NCBI GenBank assembly: GCA_022449345.1
Contig: JAKURL010000005.1
Span: forward strand, 38,570-102,569
Length of the DNA stretch: 64,000 bases
Direction of reading: 5' to 3'
DNA from: Candidatus Thalassarchaeum sp.
Lineage (GTDB): Archaea > Thermoplasmatota > Poseidoniia > Poseidoniales > Thalassarchaeaceae
In this document: piece after piece, positions 25,139 to 35,150 of the stretch
Layout: each line of letters starts with the position of its first letter
Numbering within the stretch: position 1 is the stretch's first letter
Translations under genes and position numbers: made by a program
Notes under the pieces: generated by a model
What the model was told of the DNA's origin: nothing
Database searches by the model: none
Seen by the model: the letters and a program-made list of their open reading frames with translations, nothing else

Positions 25139-28100
25139 ATGGAGACAATGAAGGTAAGGAGTAGCATAACGATGGTCCTCATTATGACGATGAGCCTGTT
25201 TGCTACATTGGAATTCTCAGAAAGAGCAGAAGGCAGCGAGATTGTATTGACAGAGGCAATTCAAGTTGTGAACGGAGGCACACACAGTGACAGAATGGTC
25301 GCTGTGGATGCTGATTCAATGGGCAATACCCATTTTGTTTGGTCCAGAAATACTCACCACCTTTACTACAAGATGCTCGACGCTAGAGGTGATGTGTTAA
25401 TTGACGAAACTCAAATTTCCAATCCAGGAACTCACCGTGCTAATCATCCAGATGTCACTGTAGACCATGCTAACAATGTACATATTGTTTGGGCAGATAA
25501 ATCTGGTCAGTGGACGATATTCTACACCCTCTTAGATCCGTCCCAAGACGATCAAGATGGCAGTTCAGGTTTGGATGCAGTTCTTTCGATAATCGATGAT
25601 GAAGAAGTAGCTAGTCATCAGCAGAATCGCGATTGGCCTGCTGTAGCCGTCGACTCAGAGAATAACCCCCACATCGTCTGGGAAGACTCCTATGAGCCGT
25701 TGGACAAATTCTACCAACAGCCCCAGATTTACTACTCGATGCTGGAGATTGACCTTCCAGGTCGTCAAGCAATCGTCGCAATTGGCAACACACTCCTTAC
25801 TCCAATCATCGGCCACAAGGGACACCCAGACATTGCGGTTGATGCTGACGATTTCGTACAGATAGTTTGGGACGATACCCGCGGCGGTAAGGTGGAAATG
25901 GTTGTACCAATCGATACCTCTGGATCAATGAATACCGAATGGGCCGACATGTGCGTCGTTTTCTACGGTGGCAACTTCGCTAGTGGAGGCACTTTTGAAG
26001 GACTAAAACCTATGTTGACAGCAGCTAACATGACAGTATTCGAGACACTATATGCACTAAGCGGCAACTGGCCTTCTGCTGCGACATCTGGTAATTGTGC
26101 AACGGCATACCAGACCGGCGGCTCGGGAAGCCAAGGACCACGTGCAACCCATCTTGGACAAACTCCAACAGATGATTCCGGTGGAATCCGCGAACTGACA
26201 GAAGTGATCTACGATAACAACGCGATATTCCTCCCTCAAGACGGCGGATTTTACTCAGAATTTTGGGGTCCAGCATCAACTTGGGCCTGCATGTCTTGGA
26301 GAGACAACCAAGGCCGAATGGGTAATGCAGCAAACCCTCCAACCTTGCTAGACCACAGATGGAATCCTAATGCGACTAGGATTGTAATTCCAATCTCTGA
26401 CGAAGGACCGTATGGTGGAGACCCCGCACAGGCTTCTGACGATCTTCAGAGTATCAACGAGGCTCACGACGCTTGTGTAATCGCAGACATTGTACCAGTC
26501 CCTCTATTGGCTGCCGGTTTCGGCTCGGGTTCCACCGGTGTCGGTTCTCACATGCAGGACCTCGCCCAATGCCCGAATGGATTCGTCTCAATCGGAACTA
26601 GAACCTGTCCTGGCTCTACCATTCGCAACACCGATGCAGGTGGAAAAATGTACAGTTTTCCAACTTCATCCAGTAGTGCAACAGAATTGCAACAGATGGT
26701 AGAAGCCCTCGTCTACCTAGCGACAAATAATTCTCGCGAGATATTTTTGTCAATTCTCGACCCACATTCATTATTAGAAAATCCACCTCCAGGCTGGACA
26801 AAGGGCACCTCGGGTACCAGTGTGTCCAGTGGACAATATGTCGAAGATGTCGGGCCTTCTACAGATCAGTTAGGCTACGGCCACCTTGTTGTGGTGAACG
26901 ACACACGAGTCACCCTTCAAGATGCATTCAGTTTACACCCCTCGATTGCAATTGATACATCCGGCAATACACACATTGCGTGGATGGATGGTCGAGCTTA
27001 TGGTTTTGAGATTGACGTTAATTATGAAATCTACTACGTTAGGCTAAGGCTTCGAGGCGCAGCGGCATGGGATGGTGCTCCAGATGGCCTTCCATCGTAC
27101 GGAATCAAGCAAATTACGGACTCCGCAATCTCGACAGTCGAGGGACTCAACAACCTCGATGATCAGAGGCCATACGGTGTTAATTCACATATGCCAGAAA
27201 TATTGACGGATTCCTTTGACAACGTCCACATTGCTTGGCTTGATAATAGCAATGAGACTCAGGGCGAGACCATCATGTATACTCGTCTTAATCACACCAA
27301 TAACGACTATCCTGATGGATTCCCTCTCAACTCACTTGCTTCAGGTATAATTGAACCATGGGAACTTCACGAAGTCTCTACTTGGGACTCCGATAAACTA
27401 GGTCCTAACTCGCCCTACGCACCGGATCTAGGCCAGCCTCCCGCCTTCGCCAATGATTTGGGTAGTGGGGTGCACCTCTCTTGGTCAGACACCAACCGAT
27501 GCAATGATCAGAACAACCAAGGTGCCTACACAATATGTTACGTGCATGTGTTAACAGGTCTTGTTGAGGTAGATCTTACAGATACTGAGACGTTCTATCA
27601 CACCATAGAACCGGGTCAGCAGACTACCTACAATATGACAATCTCTAACCCAACCCCTGGACCAGCGGAACTCGTTGCTGACACCTATACAGTAACCCTT
27701 CTAGGCGTTCCAAATAATTGGACTGTGACATTGTTCTTCGCAACAAACCACACCCCAATTTTCGACTCCACACCAGTATTCCTTCGTGGAGGAGATGTTG
27801 TTCCTGTTTACATGCGCGTTCGCGCCCCTACCATATACCAAGCACACCAAGACGAACTAGCAGCAATCACAGTCTACGTCGTCTCTCACAAGGATCCAGC
27901 GATTAATGATGAGAGACTGACCCTGACTTTGATGGATGTAGTACACGGAATTAATCTAGATACCAGCCATTATCAAGTAGATGTGGAACAAGGCCAGTCG
28001 GCAATATTCTCGATTACGGTAACGAATACCGGAAACGTCTACGATACATTTGCCTTCTACGATCCAACAACCCATGAGGGACAGACTGAATGGGGATTAC

Positions 28101-30238
28101 CGTTTGGTTGGGGTGTTTCGTTTCCAACCTCACTATCTTTGGACCCAACACAGTCGGTAACTCGCAACTTACAAGTTAGTGTTCCAACCTCTCAGACACC
28201 CGGCACTTTCGTGATTTATCTGAAAGGTTGGTCGACAGGAGAACCAGTGTTATCAATCGATAGAGGTACGTTTGATGTGCTTGAATTATGGGTCAACGTA
28301 TCCATACGGAGTTCTGGTAATATTGTATTTAATCTAGGAGATACGACTCAGCACGTTCTGCCTGGAGAATGTGCTGAATTCGACATAGAGGTTTCCAAGC
28401 ACTTCACACCCGGTTACCTTGTCTTTACGACTCCTGGTGGCCCCGATGAACGACCCCCTGAGATTTCAGAATCCACTTGGCGTTTCGACAATTGGGTAGT
28501 AGACCTAGATTTCTCTAATGCCCCGGGTGGTAATGGAATTGGAGATAATGAACCGAGATATTGGCCAATTATTGATACACCATACACAGTTACTGCAATA
28601 ATGTGCTCTCCATACAATGCTACAGCCGGTCTAGGAGAATCAGTCACAGTGAAGGCTCATCTTGATGGTGCTCCGAGAGTTAGGGACTCCGTTGTATTGG
28701 TAACTAATGTAATTCAAGTATACGAACTAGAAGCATCAGTTCCACAAACAAATCTGCAATTACACCCCGGAGAATCTTTCCAGATGGATACCACGATTGA
28801 GAACACAGGTAACGGCCCAGATAGATTCGATATGTCAGTGCATTCAATAGTTGACTCAACCGGCGCTTCAGATGTTTGGGATATTGACATCCCACGGGTG
28901 ATATTCGAGGAACTCCCTCGAAATACAGCACAAGAAGTTGCCATTCATATCAACGTTCCAGAGAAGACTTACGCAGGCGAATATACCATACGTTTAGATG
29001 TCTTTAGTGAGGAACCTTACGAAGGTACCAAACTAAGGGATAGCATTATTCTGAACATCGAGATTGTAGAATTCCACGACATGCGAATTGAACTTGATCC
29101 ATTAATCGAATCCAGAATCAAGACAACAGCACCTGGTCGAGTAGTTCGCTATACGATGAATGTCAGCAACTATGGAAATGTCGAAGATCATCCCTCGATA
29201 CACAACCACACTCAGAATACAGCTGGTTGGGATCCAGTTCCAGGAATGAATACCTTGAGTGGATGGACAGTCAACTATGCTTTGATTGAAGGCTTTGATA
29301 CCGAGTTCCCTATTGAGCACCCCTGTGTTCAATTGACAGTCGGGCAGGATCCTCCATCGAATCAATGCTACAAGACGGCAGTTGGCACATCAGCGGGAAC
29401 AGTAATACTCCCTGTTATGCCTGCTTATACTACATTGCAACTTGTTGCTATAATCCACATAGATCCATCCGCAACTCTGAGTAATCGTGAGGTGGGGATC
29501 AAGGTACTATCTGCCTTTGGGTCTTCAGAAAATGGCGGCGATTATGATGAGACCTCTATTTGGGACGATTCTTGCACACTCGATGCAAATCAAGACGGGT
29601 TGCCAGACCTTGTCCGCCCGTTCTGCGATACAAACGAGCAAATTCTAGAGCTCCGCCTCAGAGCCCCAGATCTTGAAATTGTTAGAGTAGATGTAGACGA
29701 GACTAGAGCCAAGGTTGGCGAGATGCTCCCAGTCAACGTTGAAATCAGAAATGTAGGAAATATACACGCGACTGATGTTAACATCATTCTTTGTGTAGAT
29801 CAATCAAAGAAGTCTATTGAGAAGAATGGTTGTGATGAGGAGAATGTAGCCTACAGACAACTTATTGAGGCCGTTATGCCAACCGGAGCTAGTGGTGATG
29901 AACAGTCTCCACAAATCACTCTGCTATACTTAGTGAAGGCAGGTTCACATGATGTAGCGGTGGTCTTAGATCCCGACAATATGATTGTTGAATCTAATGA
30001 AGGAAACAACATCATGATGGTTCCAAAAGGACAAATGGGCTCTACTTGGGGCATCCTCGACTTAGGAGTAGAGATAGTTGCTCAATACTCAGTCCCAGCA
30101 ATCATCCTAGGCGCTACCATCGCCCTGATGTGGGTCGCTGGTGTTGTGATGTATGGTCGCAGAATGGAGGCTTTGGCCCGCTTCGCGGAAAAGAGCAGCC
30201 TGATGGCGAACCTAAGCGATGACGACCAAGTCTTCTGA
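25139..30238 (+). CDS. Giant C-terminally anchored surface protein: beta-propeller with inserted VWA domain plus NEW3/CARDB-like modules
   Basis: A 1699-residue secreted protein. Residues 1-30 are a signal peptide (SITMVLIMTMSLFATLEF). Residues 35-250 hold four propeller-like repeats with the H(I/F)VWxD core (HFVWSRN, HIVWADK, HIVWEDS, QIVWDDT). Residues 250-540 are a von Willebrand A domain with MIDAS motif PIDTSGSMN. The propeller then resumes at about 570-790 with three more repeats (HIAWMDG, HIAWLDN, HLSWSDT), giving seven in all, so the VWA domain is inserted within the fourth. Residues 800-1640 are repeated immunoglobulin-like NEW3/CARDB-type modules (SISNPTPGPAEL-like; TVTNTGNVYDTF; ENTGNGPDRFDM; RNVGNIHATDV). 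Residues 1650-1672 form one membrane segment with a short basic cytoplasmic tail. A metal-dependent adhesion role is likely but inferred. An ArsR-type regulator gene converges 8 bases downstream. Confidence 0.85.
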   Translation: METMKVRSSITMVLIMTMSLFATLEFSERAEGSEIVLTEAIQVVNGGTHSDRMVAVDADSMGNTHFVWSRNTHHLYYKMLDARGDVLIDETQISNPGTHRANHPDVTVDHANNVHIVWADKSGQWTIFYTLLDPSQDDQDGSSGLDAVLSIIDDEEVASHQQNRDWPAVAVDSENNPHIVWEDSYEPLDKFYQQPQIYYSMLEIDLPGRQAIVAIGNTLLTPIIGHKGHPDIAVDADDFVQIVWDDTRGGKVEMVVPIDTSGSMNTEWADMCVVFYGGNFASGGTFEGLKPMLTAANMTVFETLYALSGNWPSAATSGNCATAYQTGGSGSQGPRATHLGQTPTDDSGGIRELTEVIYDNNAIFLPQDGGFYSEFWGPASTWACMSWRDNQGRMGNAANPPTLLDHRWNPNATRIVIPISDEGPYGGDPAQASDDLQSINEAHDACVIADIVPVPLLAAGFGSGSTGVGSHMQDLAQCPNGFVSIGTRTCPGSTIRNTDAGGKMYSFPTSSSSATELQQMVEALVYLATNNSREIFLSILDPHSLLENPPPGWTKGTSGTSVSSGQYVEDVGPSTDQLGYGHLVVVNDTRVTLQDAFSLHPSIAIDTSGNTHIAWMDGRAYGFEIDVNYEIYYVRLRLRGAAAWDGAPDGLPSYGIKQITDSAISTVEGLNNLDDQRPYGVNSHMPEILTDSFDNVHIAWLDNSNETQGETIMYTRLNHTNNDYPDGFPLNSLASGIIEPWELHEVSTWDSDKLGPNSPYAPDLGQPPAFANDLGSGVHLSWSDTNRCNDQNNQGAYTICYVHVLTGLVEVDLTDTETFYHTIEPGQQTTYNMTISNPTPGPAELVADTYTVTLLGVPNNWTVTLFFATNHTPIFDSTPVFLRGGDVVPVYMRVRAPTIYQAHQDELAAITVYVVSHKDPAINDERLTLTLMDVVHGINLDTSHYQVDVEQGQSAIFSITVTNTGNVYDTFAFYDPTTHEGQTEWGLPFGWGVSFPTSLSLDPTQSVTRNLQVSVPTSQTPGTFVIYLKGWSTGEPVLSIDRGTFDVLELWVNVSIRSSGNIVFNLGDTTQHVLPGECAEFDIEVSKHFTPGYLVFTTPGGPDERPPEISESTWRFDNWVVDLDFSNAPGGNGIGDNEPRYWPIIDTPYTVTAIMCSPYNATAGLGESVTVKAHLDGAPRVRDSVVLVTNVIQVYELEASVPQTNLQLHPGESFQMDTTIENTGNGPDRFDMSVHSIVDSTGASDVWDIDIPRVIFEELPRNTAQEVAIHINVPEKTYAGEYTIRLDVFSEEPYEGTKLRDSIILNIEIVEFHDMRIELDPLIESRIKTTAPGRVVRYTMNVSNYGNVEDHPSIHNHTQNTAGWDPVPGMNTLSGWTVNYALIEGFDTEFPIEHPCVQLTVGQDPPSNQCYKTAVGTSAGTVILPVMPAYTTLQLVAIIHIDPSATLSNREVGIKVLSAFGSSENGGDYDETSIWDDSCTLDANQDGLPDLVRPFCDTNEQILELRLRAPDLEIVRVDVDETRAKVGEMLPVNVEIRNVGNIHATDVNIILCVDQSKKSIEKNGCDEENVAYRQLIEAVMPTGASGDEQSPQITLLYLVKAGSHDVAVVLDPDNMIVESNEGNNIMMVPKGQMGSTWGILDLGVEIVAQYSVPAIILGATIALMWVAGVVMYGRRMEALARFAEKSSLMANLSDDDQVF

Positions 30239-30246
30239 TTGTGATA

Positions 30247-30984
30247 TCAGCGGGCCAGCCACCATGGAAGTGGTGTGCCTTCACGTGCAGCCACTAGGCT
30301 GCCAGTGCTAGAGGCAAAGTCTCGTAACAATCTCTCGCGAAGCCCATCCATCATCATCTCTGCATCCATCGACTGGATGCGCAGGCCTTGTGAAAACAAA
30401 TCTAGATCCAAAGGCCTGCGAGGGTGATTCAGCATCGCGTGTGCAAGTTGCCTTTCCTCGTAGGTTTCTGAGGATTCATCGATAGTAGGAGCAACCTTCT
30501 GCATAACTTGCTGGTGAAGGGCGATTACAGCGTCTCTCTGCTCGTCAATTCTCTCAAGAGCTCTATCCATATCGGAAAGCATCGACATAGCTTCAACCAA
30601 AGGCAAGCGTCTTCGAGTGCCAATATCGTCGACTACAGCACCTAAATCACCAGGAAGACTAGATGACAAACGAATTGGCCCTCCTTTCGGCATGGTTCTG
30701 TGCTCAGCACGGAATAAGTTCGGACCCAAATCAAGCCGAAGTGAGAATGACTGATTGACGGTGTACATCTTCTTCGGCGGTCCGCCCTTCACCGAAGGTA
30801 TCTTTTCAGACTCCACAAATCCATTCTCTTCGAGAACTCTCAGATGTTTTACCACCGCTTGTTGACTGATATCAAGCAGTTCGGATAGTTGTAGGGGGTA
30901 GTGCGGCTCCTTTGCGAGACGTCTCAAAATGTCTCGGCGCGCCTTGTTTTCGAGGATATTTAGAGCCTCATCGAAGTTCACCAC
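30247..30984 (-). CDS. ArsR-type winged-helix transcriptional regulator
   Basis: A 245-residue protein. Residues 1-80 are an ArsR-like winged helix: NFDEALNILENKARRDILRRL, LSELLDISQQAVVKHLRVLEENGFV and the wing GGPPKKMYTVNQSF. Residues 80-245 are helical (YEERQLAHAMLNHPRRPLDLD). No metal-binding Cys cluster is visible in the HTH, so it is probably not a metalloid sensor; similar archaeal proteins of this size are general regulators. It lies upstream of nothing on its own strand and converges with the giant surface protein. The promoter should lie in 30985-31058, which is AT-rich. Confidence 0.82.
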   Translation of the reverse strand: MVNFDEALNILENKARRDILRRLAKEPHYPLQLSELLDISQQAVVKHLRVLEENGFVESEKIPSVKGGPPKKMYTVNQSFSLRLDLGPNLFRAEHRTMPKGGPIRLSSSLPGDLGAVVDDIGTRRRLPLVEAMSMLSDMDRALERIDEQRDAVIALHQQVMQKVAPTIDESSETYEERQLAHAMLNHPRRPLDLDLFSQGLRIQSMDAEMMMDGLRERLLRDFASSTGSLVAAREGTPLPWWLAR

Positions 30985-31058
30985 GACTTACCAACCCAAG
31001 GTTGTGTAGTGGAGGGGGGAATAAAAACCCGAGTGTGAGTTGAAACAGGCCAATTCAT

Positions 31059-31826
31059 TCAGCCTTTGTCCCACCCTTTCCAATCTTCATCACTTTCTTC
31101 TTCAGCATCTTGAGACACTGAATCGTTAGTAATTGGTGGTATTATTTGGGTAGAATTTGTTGTTTCAACAAACGGGTCTGGAACATCGGAAACCGCATCT
31201 TGTTGTTGATGAACGTGGTACAATTCATCAGTAGTCATAACGCGTCCATCAATGATTAGACCACTAACCGGTTTTCCATCTCCTTTGGATTTGTGTCTTA
31301 ACATCAAAAATGCGAAAACCATTGCGATAATTCCACTAATCACTCCTAAACAACATGCCCCAAACATTGCTAGAACTACTGGATCTGTCAAGACTTTCAA
31401 TTCAGAGGCTGAGTCATCGACCAACCATAGCGTCGAACTCCCATCATTATGGAGAGTGTATGTATCACTACTGGGTGGAGAAAACACCCTGACTGGGCTG
31501 TAGGTTGTACCGTTCACCAATCTATCAACGTGGGCCCAAGTTGGACCGTCTCCAGAGAACTCTTCACCATCTTCCGCAATCATTCGTAATTCCGCAGCAG
31601 GATTCTGACCATCCTCAGCCAACCTTAGCGCGACGTATACATGACTACCGTCCAAATCCACAGAGACGCTTTCTCCTCCTTCAAGTCGCGACACATTTTG
31701 TTGCTCAGGGTCTAACATTGGTTCCATTTTGTCAACGGCACTCGGCAGGATTGCCATGAATGCGATTAGCAATAGGATAGAAATTGCAGTAGCCCACTTT
31801 GCAATGCGCCGGTAGTCCACAGCCAC
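31059..31826 (-). CDS. Two-TM membrane protein with extracytoplasmic domain
   Basis: A 255-residue protein of unknown family. A signal-anchor helix at residues 12-32 (WATAISILLLIAFMAILPSAV) is followed by an exposed beta-rich domain of about 115 residues, with possible N-glycosylation sites (NVS, NGT). A second helix lies at about 150-175 (VVLAMFGACCLGVISGIIAMVFAFLML), and an acidic cytoplasmic tail ends in Trp and Asp residues. It lies 40 bases downstream of Top6A on the same strand. A link to topoisomerase is not implied. Confidence 0.6.
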   Translation of the reverse strand: MAVDYRRIAKWATAISILLLIAFMAILPSAVDKMEPMLDPEQQNVSRLEGGESVSVDLDGSHVYVALRLAEDGQNPAAELRMIAEDGEEFSGDGPTWAHVDRLVNGTTYSPVRVFSPPSSDTYTLHNDGSSTLWLVDDSASELKVLTDPVVLAMFGACCLGVISGIIAMVFAFLMLRHKSKGDGKPVSGLIIDGRVMTTDELYHVHQQQDAVSDVPDPFVETTNSTQIIPPITNDSVSQDAEEESDEDWKGWDKG

Positions 31827-31866
31827 ACCTTACTCAATGAGCGCTCACATTTGATGCTTGGTCTCA

Positions 31867-32967
31867 TCATCGACCCAGTGTTTCAGCAAGTTTCTCCGGC
31901 AGATAAGTCTCTGTTACGAAATCCAAACCATATTTTGCCAGAGACTGCTGCTCAGCTTTCTTTCCAAGTTCAAGCATCAGTTTGATCTCATCTTGCCATT
32001 CAGCATCTGCAAATCGAGGGTCACTAAGTTCTGCATTCAAGGCTTGAATATCCTTGCTCGACAGATCATCGGCCGGTAGGTCGTACGATTCAATATCACC
32101 TGCACGGATTCCAAGATAAACCGCGCTTGGAGTTGCAAGATATTCCGAAATGTGTGCAGTCTTGATTGCCCCATATGCGATTGAAGCATAGATTCTGTAA
32201 GACCAAGGATCGCCGTCAAGGAATACCAAAACTGGTAGATTCCATTCCTCATTCATTCGCTTTATGATTCTACGAGTAGAACGAGCCGGCTGCCCCTTCA
32301 GATGAATGAGGGCGCATCGGGCCGATTCATCGAATCCGTTTTCGACTAACCTGTCAAACATACCACCGGTCTCTATGGCCATGATAAAATCAACATCATG
32401 ATTGACCATTCGTAATTTTTCGACCTCAACGTTGTGTGGAACACCATAACCCGAATCTCCTACATCATCTCGGCAATTTATTCGCATCCATTCCCCACGC
32501 CTATTTCTTTCTTCCAAGGTTATGTTTCCAATGATTCTTGCTCCGTCTTCTTCCGGTCGTAATTTGAAGTCCTCTCGCATACACTTGGTTATGATTTCCA
32601 AGTCCTCGGCTAGGTTGTTGCTCTCATTCTGTGAGCCAAATTTTCCGTGCCCCCATCCTTCGGAAATGTAGTACATCTCCCTCAGTGTGGAGGATTTTCC
32701 AGCCTCAATCATCTCTTCGATAAATTCTGTAACGTGCAAGGCTCGCAGTAATTGTCTAGCGCTTCCCAATGAAGTGGCATCTCGTCGCGATTTTTTCTTG
32801 CCGTATTTGTAGACTCCAAGTTTTGAGTCAAAGGAAATATTCTGCTTTGTACGAACTGGCAGAGTCATGGTTGGGGGCTCGCCCTTGAGCATCTTGTTAT
32901 GCATCTCTCCAGCTATATCGTGCAATGCTTCGATTACCTGTTCCTTAGTGTAGCCATTTGCGCTCAT
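31867..32967 (-). CDS. top6A: DNA topoisomerase VI subunit A
   Basis: A 366-residue Spo11/Top6A-type DNA-cleaving subunit. The catalytic region is [13 protein letters not shown] (active tyrosine near residue 105) in the 5Y-CAP winged helix. The Toprim domain follows with the acidic FIMAIETGG near 195 and the metal motif [13 protein letters not shown] near 249. The length is as expected. Top6 relaxes and decatenates DNA by double-strand passage with ATP. It overlaps the Top6B stop by 4 bases (ATGA), so the two are translationally coupled. Confidence 0.96.
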   Translation of the reverse strand: MSANGYTKEQVIEALHDIAGEMHNKMLKGEPPTMTLPVRTKQNISFDSKLGVYKYGKKKSRRDATSLGSARQLLRALHVTEFIEEMIEAGKSSTLREMYYISEGWGHGKFGSQNESNNLAEDLEIITKCMREDFKLRPEEDGARIIGNITLEERNRRGEWMRINCRDDVGDSGYGVPHNVEVEKLRMVNHDVDFIMAIETGGMFDRLVENGFDESARCALIHLKGQPARSTRRIIKRMNEEWNLPVLVFLDGDPWSYRIYASIAYGAIKTAHISEYLATPSAVYLGIRAGDIESYDLPADDLSSKDIQALNAELSDPRFADAEWQDEIKLMLELGKKAEQQSLAKYGLDFVTETYLPEKLAETLGR

Positions 32968-35066
32968 TCAGCACCCCCCCCTCTCCAATCGTCCAAAGTA
33001 GGAGTCGTCTCCGGAGCTGCCGGAATAGATTCAGATTCTCCCTCGTCTTCAATTTCTTCGAAGGACTCAAGGAATTCTGCTCTATCCGCTAGCCGTTCCA
33101 TAGATCCACTTTCTGCGGCTTTGGCATGTTCTGCTTCAGCCGCAGCGAGAGCCTCAATTTTCCTCATTTCATCCAGTAGTTTTTCGTCAATCTTGTTGGC
33201 ACCAATGATATCCCCATTTCCACGGTAGAAAATCTCGGTCTCATTCCAATCACCCTTTGTCACCCCTTCGACAGTAAAGCGAATTTCAGTTGACTCACCT
33301 GGATTAAGAGTATCCAACCTCCAAGCCCACAAGCCATTGGTTTCTTTTCTACCTCCACGGGGATTTTCGGCCATACGAACGCCTTCGCCCTCGGGCCACT
33401 TTGCCAGAATCGTGTAGGCCCGAGCTCTGGCGGTGTAATTGTAAATCGTAACCGAGCAAATATTCTGCTTAGCATCGTTATCCCATAACACTTCATCTTC
33501 AAGGAAGACCGCATTCATTATTCGAGTAATCACCGGTGCTAAGTCCGGCTCATCTCGGCCCAACATTTCACTAGATTTTCGCGAAATCTCTGGCAAAATG
33601 ATGTTGATTAGATCGAATTTTTCCTGTGCTTTCTTGCGCTGTGAACTCTTCTTCAAGTGGTTTCGAAGACCTCTACCCACTTCCAGCATGGCCTTACGAA
33701 TCTCCTCGAAAACCTCCTCATTATCCGCTACGGCTTCCTTTGCCTCGCTGGTGAATTGAACATTGGTCGAAGCGAGGTGAATCAGTACCGCAGCAGGACC
33801 CTTAGGCAAGCCCTTGCCTCCTGGATGGTCTAGTCCGTATCTCTTCCAATCCACGGACTCAAGCGCCTTGGTCAATAGACAACCGCCTTGTTGATACATC
33901 AGAGGAACTCGGTTGGCGAATCGTAAAACTTCGATTGGTCCATCTGCAGACAGGTCTCCTCCGAATACCAACCCCACTTCGATTTGGAAGGGGTTTCCTT
34001 GACTAACCGCGGGCTTTCGAGTTACGGTTGAGGCAAATCTCGAATCTATTGCTTTCGACAAGCCCTTCTTAATGAGAATCTCTTCTATTGGAGAAAGACA
34101 GTCTGTTGGTGGAGCTAGCAGTTTGACTTTCTGAAATGAGTCTAACATGGCTTGTGCTTCATCGGGTTTGATTCGAACAGGAGTTCTACCTTCTTCTAAT
34201 TCGGCTTTTTCGAGAATCTCTCTAGCGGCTCGCATACTGACTCCAGAGAAATTATGCCTTAGGAATGAAGTGAGTTTTCTTTCATCTGCTTCCTTAAGCA
34301 TTCTCTGAAGTTGTCCTAGATGAATTCCGTGTGGGTGTGGTTTGATTTCTTCAACAACTCGAGGTAAGCGTTCAGTGGTCCTAATCCAATGGCCGTGGTC
34401 AATAATTTCACCATTTCCATCACGAACAATTAGTTGGATGGTTGCATGTGGATTTACAATACTGGTCATGCGTAGATATTGGTTAACCGATTGCCTCCCT
34501 CGCTGGTACTTTGCTTTCATCACAGTCTGAATTTTTAGACCGCTAGAAACCTCTTCACTATCTTCGAACCAAACATCTCTTCTCTCGTTAGATTTGGTGG
34601 CTTTGTTCCTCCTCGTATCGAGGCCTAAATTCACATAGACCGCCGAACTATCCGATTTTATCTTGGAAATCACATGAGTTTTCGAACCCGTTGTCAATTG
34701 GCTGTACATTACCACGCCTGTAATTCCAATTCCTTGTTGACCACGCGTCTGACGGATGGCGTGAAACCGAGATCCGAGAAGGAATTTCCCAAACACATTC
34801 TCTACCGAATTTCTTGGAATACCAGGCCCATTGTCTTGGCAAATTAACTCCAATTTGTCGCCTTTGAGTTTATTGATTTCTATCTTTATCGTCGGAAGAA
34901 TCCTCGACTCTTCACAAGCATCAAGCGAATTATCAACAGCTTCCTTGACCGCGGTAATCACGGCTCTCTGAAGAGTGTCGAAGCCTAGGAAATGCTTGTT
35001 CTTCTCAAAGAATTCACTTATCGAAATCTGCTTTTGTTTGCTTGCAATTTTCTCTGCATCTGCCAT
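32964..35066 (-). CDS. top6B: DNA topoisomerase VI subunit B
   Basis: About 700 residues. A GHKL ATPase domain opens the protein: FFEKNKHFLGFDT, N-box VKEAVDNSLDACEE near residue 42, G1 box ICQDNGPGI and G2 box GQQGIGITG. It continues with the H2TH region and the transducer domain with its switch lysine. The C-terminal 170 residues include a beta-rich segment with GESTEIRFTVEG and an acidic tail. The frame opens at 35108, but the ATG at 35066 (MADAEKIASKQKQISISEFF) matches the usual N-terminus. It is co-transcribed with top6A. Confidence 0.96.
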   Translation of the reverse strand: MADAEKIASKQKQISISEFFEKNKHFLGFDTLQRAVITAVKEAVDNSLDACEESRILPTIKIEINKLKGDKLELICQDNGPGIPRNSVENVFGKFLLGSRFHAIRQTRGQQGIGITGVVMYSQLTTGSKTHVISKIKSDSSAVYVNLGLDTRRNKATKSNERRDVWFEDSEEVSSGLKIQTVMKAKYQRGRQSVNQYLRMTSIVNPHATIQLIVRDGNGEIIDHGHWIRTTERLPRVVEEIKPHPHGIHLGQLQRMLKEADERKLTSFLRHNFSGVSMRAAREILEKAELEEGRTPVRIKPDEAQAMLDSFQKVKLLAPPTDCLSPIEEILIKKGLSKAIDSRFASTVTRKPAVSQGNPFQIEVGLVFGGDLSADGPIEVLRFANRVPLMYQQGGCLLTKALESVDWKRYGLDHPGGKGLPKGPAAVLIHLASTNVQFTSEAKEAVADNEEVFEEIRKAMLEVGRGLRNHLKKSSQRKKAQEKFDLINIILPEISRKSSEMLGRDEPDLAPVITRIMNAVFLEDEVLWDNDAKQNICSVTIYNYTARARAYTILAKWPEGEGVRMAENPRGGRKETNGLWAWRLDTLNPGESTEIRFTVEGVTKGDWNETEIFYRGNGDIIGANKIDEKLLDEMRKIEALAAAEAEHAKAAESGSMERLADRAEFLESFEEIEDEGESESIPAAPETTPTLDDWRGGGAE

Positions 35067-35150
35067 CGCGACTACCCCCTTCAGGTCCTCCCAATGTCCG
35101 AATGACAAGGGGCCTACTCGTGGTCGAGACTGCCCGAGTGCTCTGGGCTC

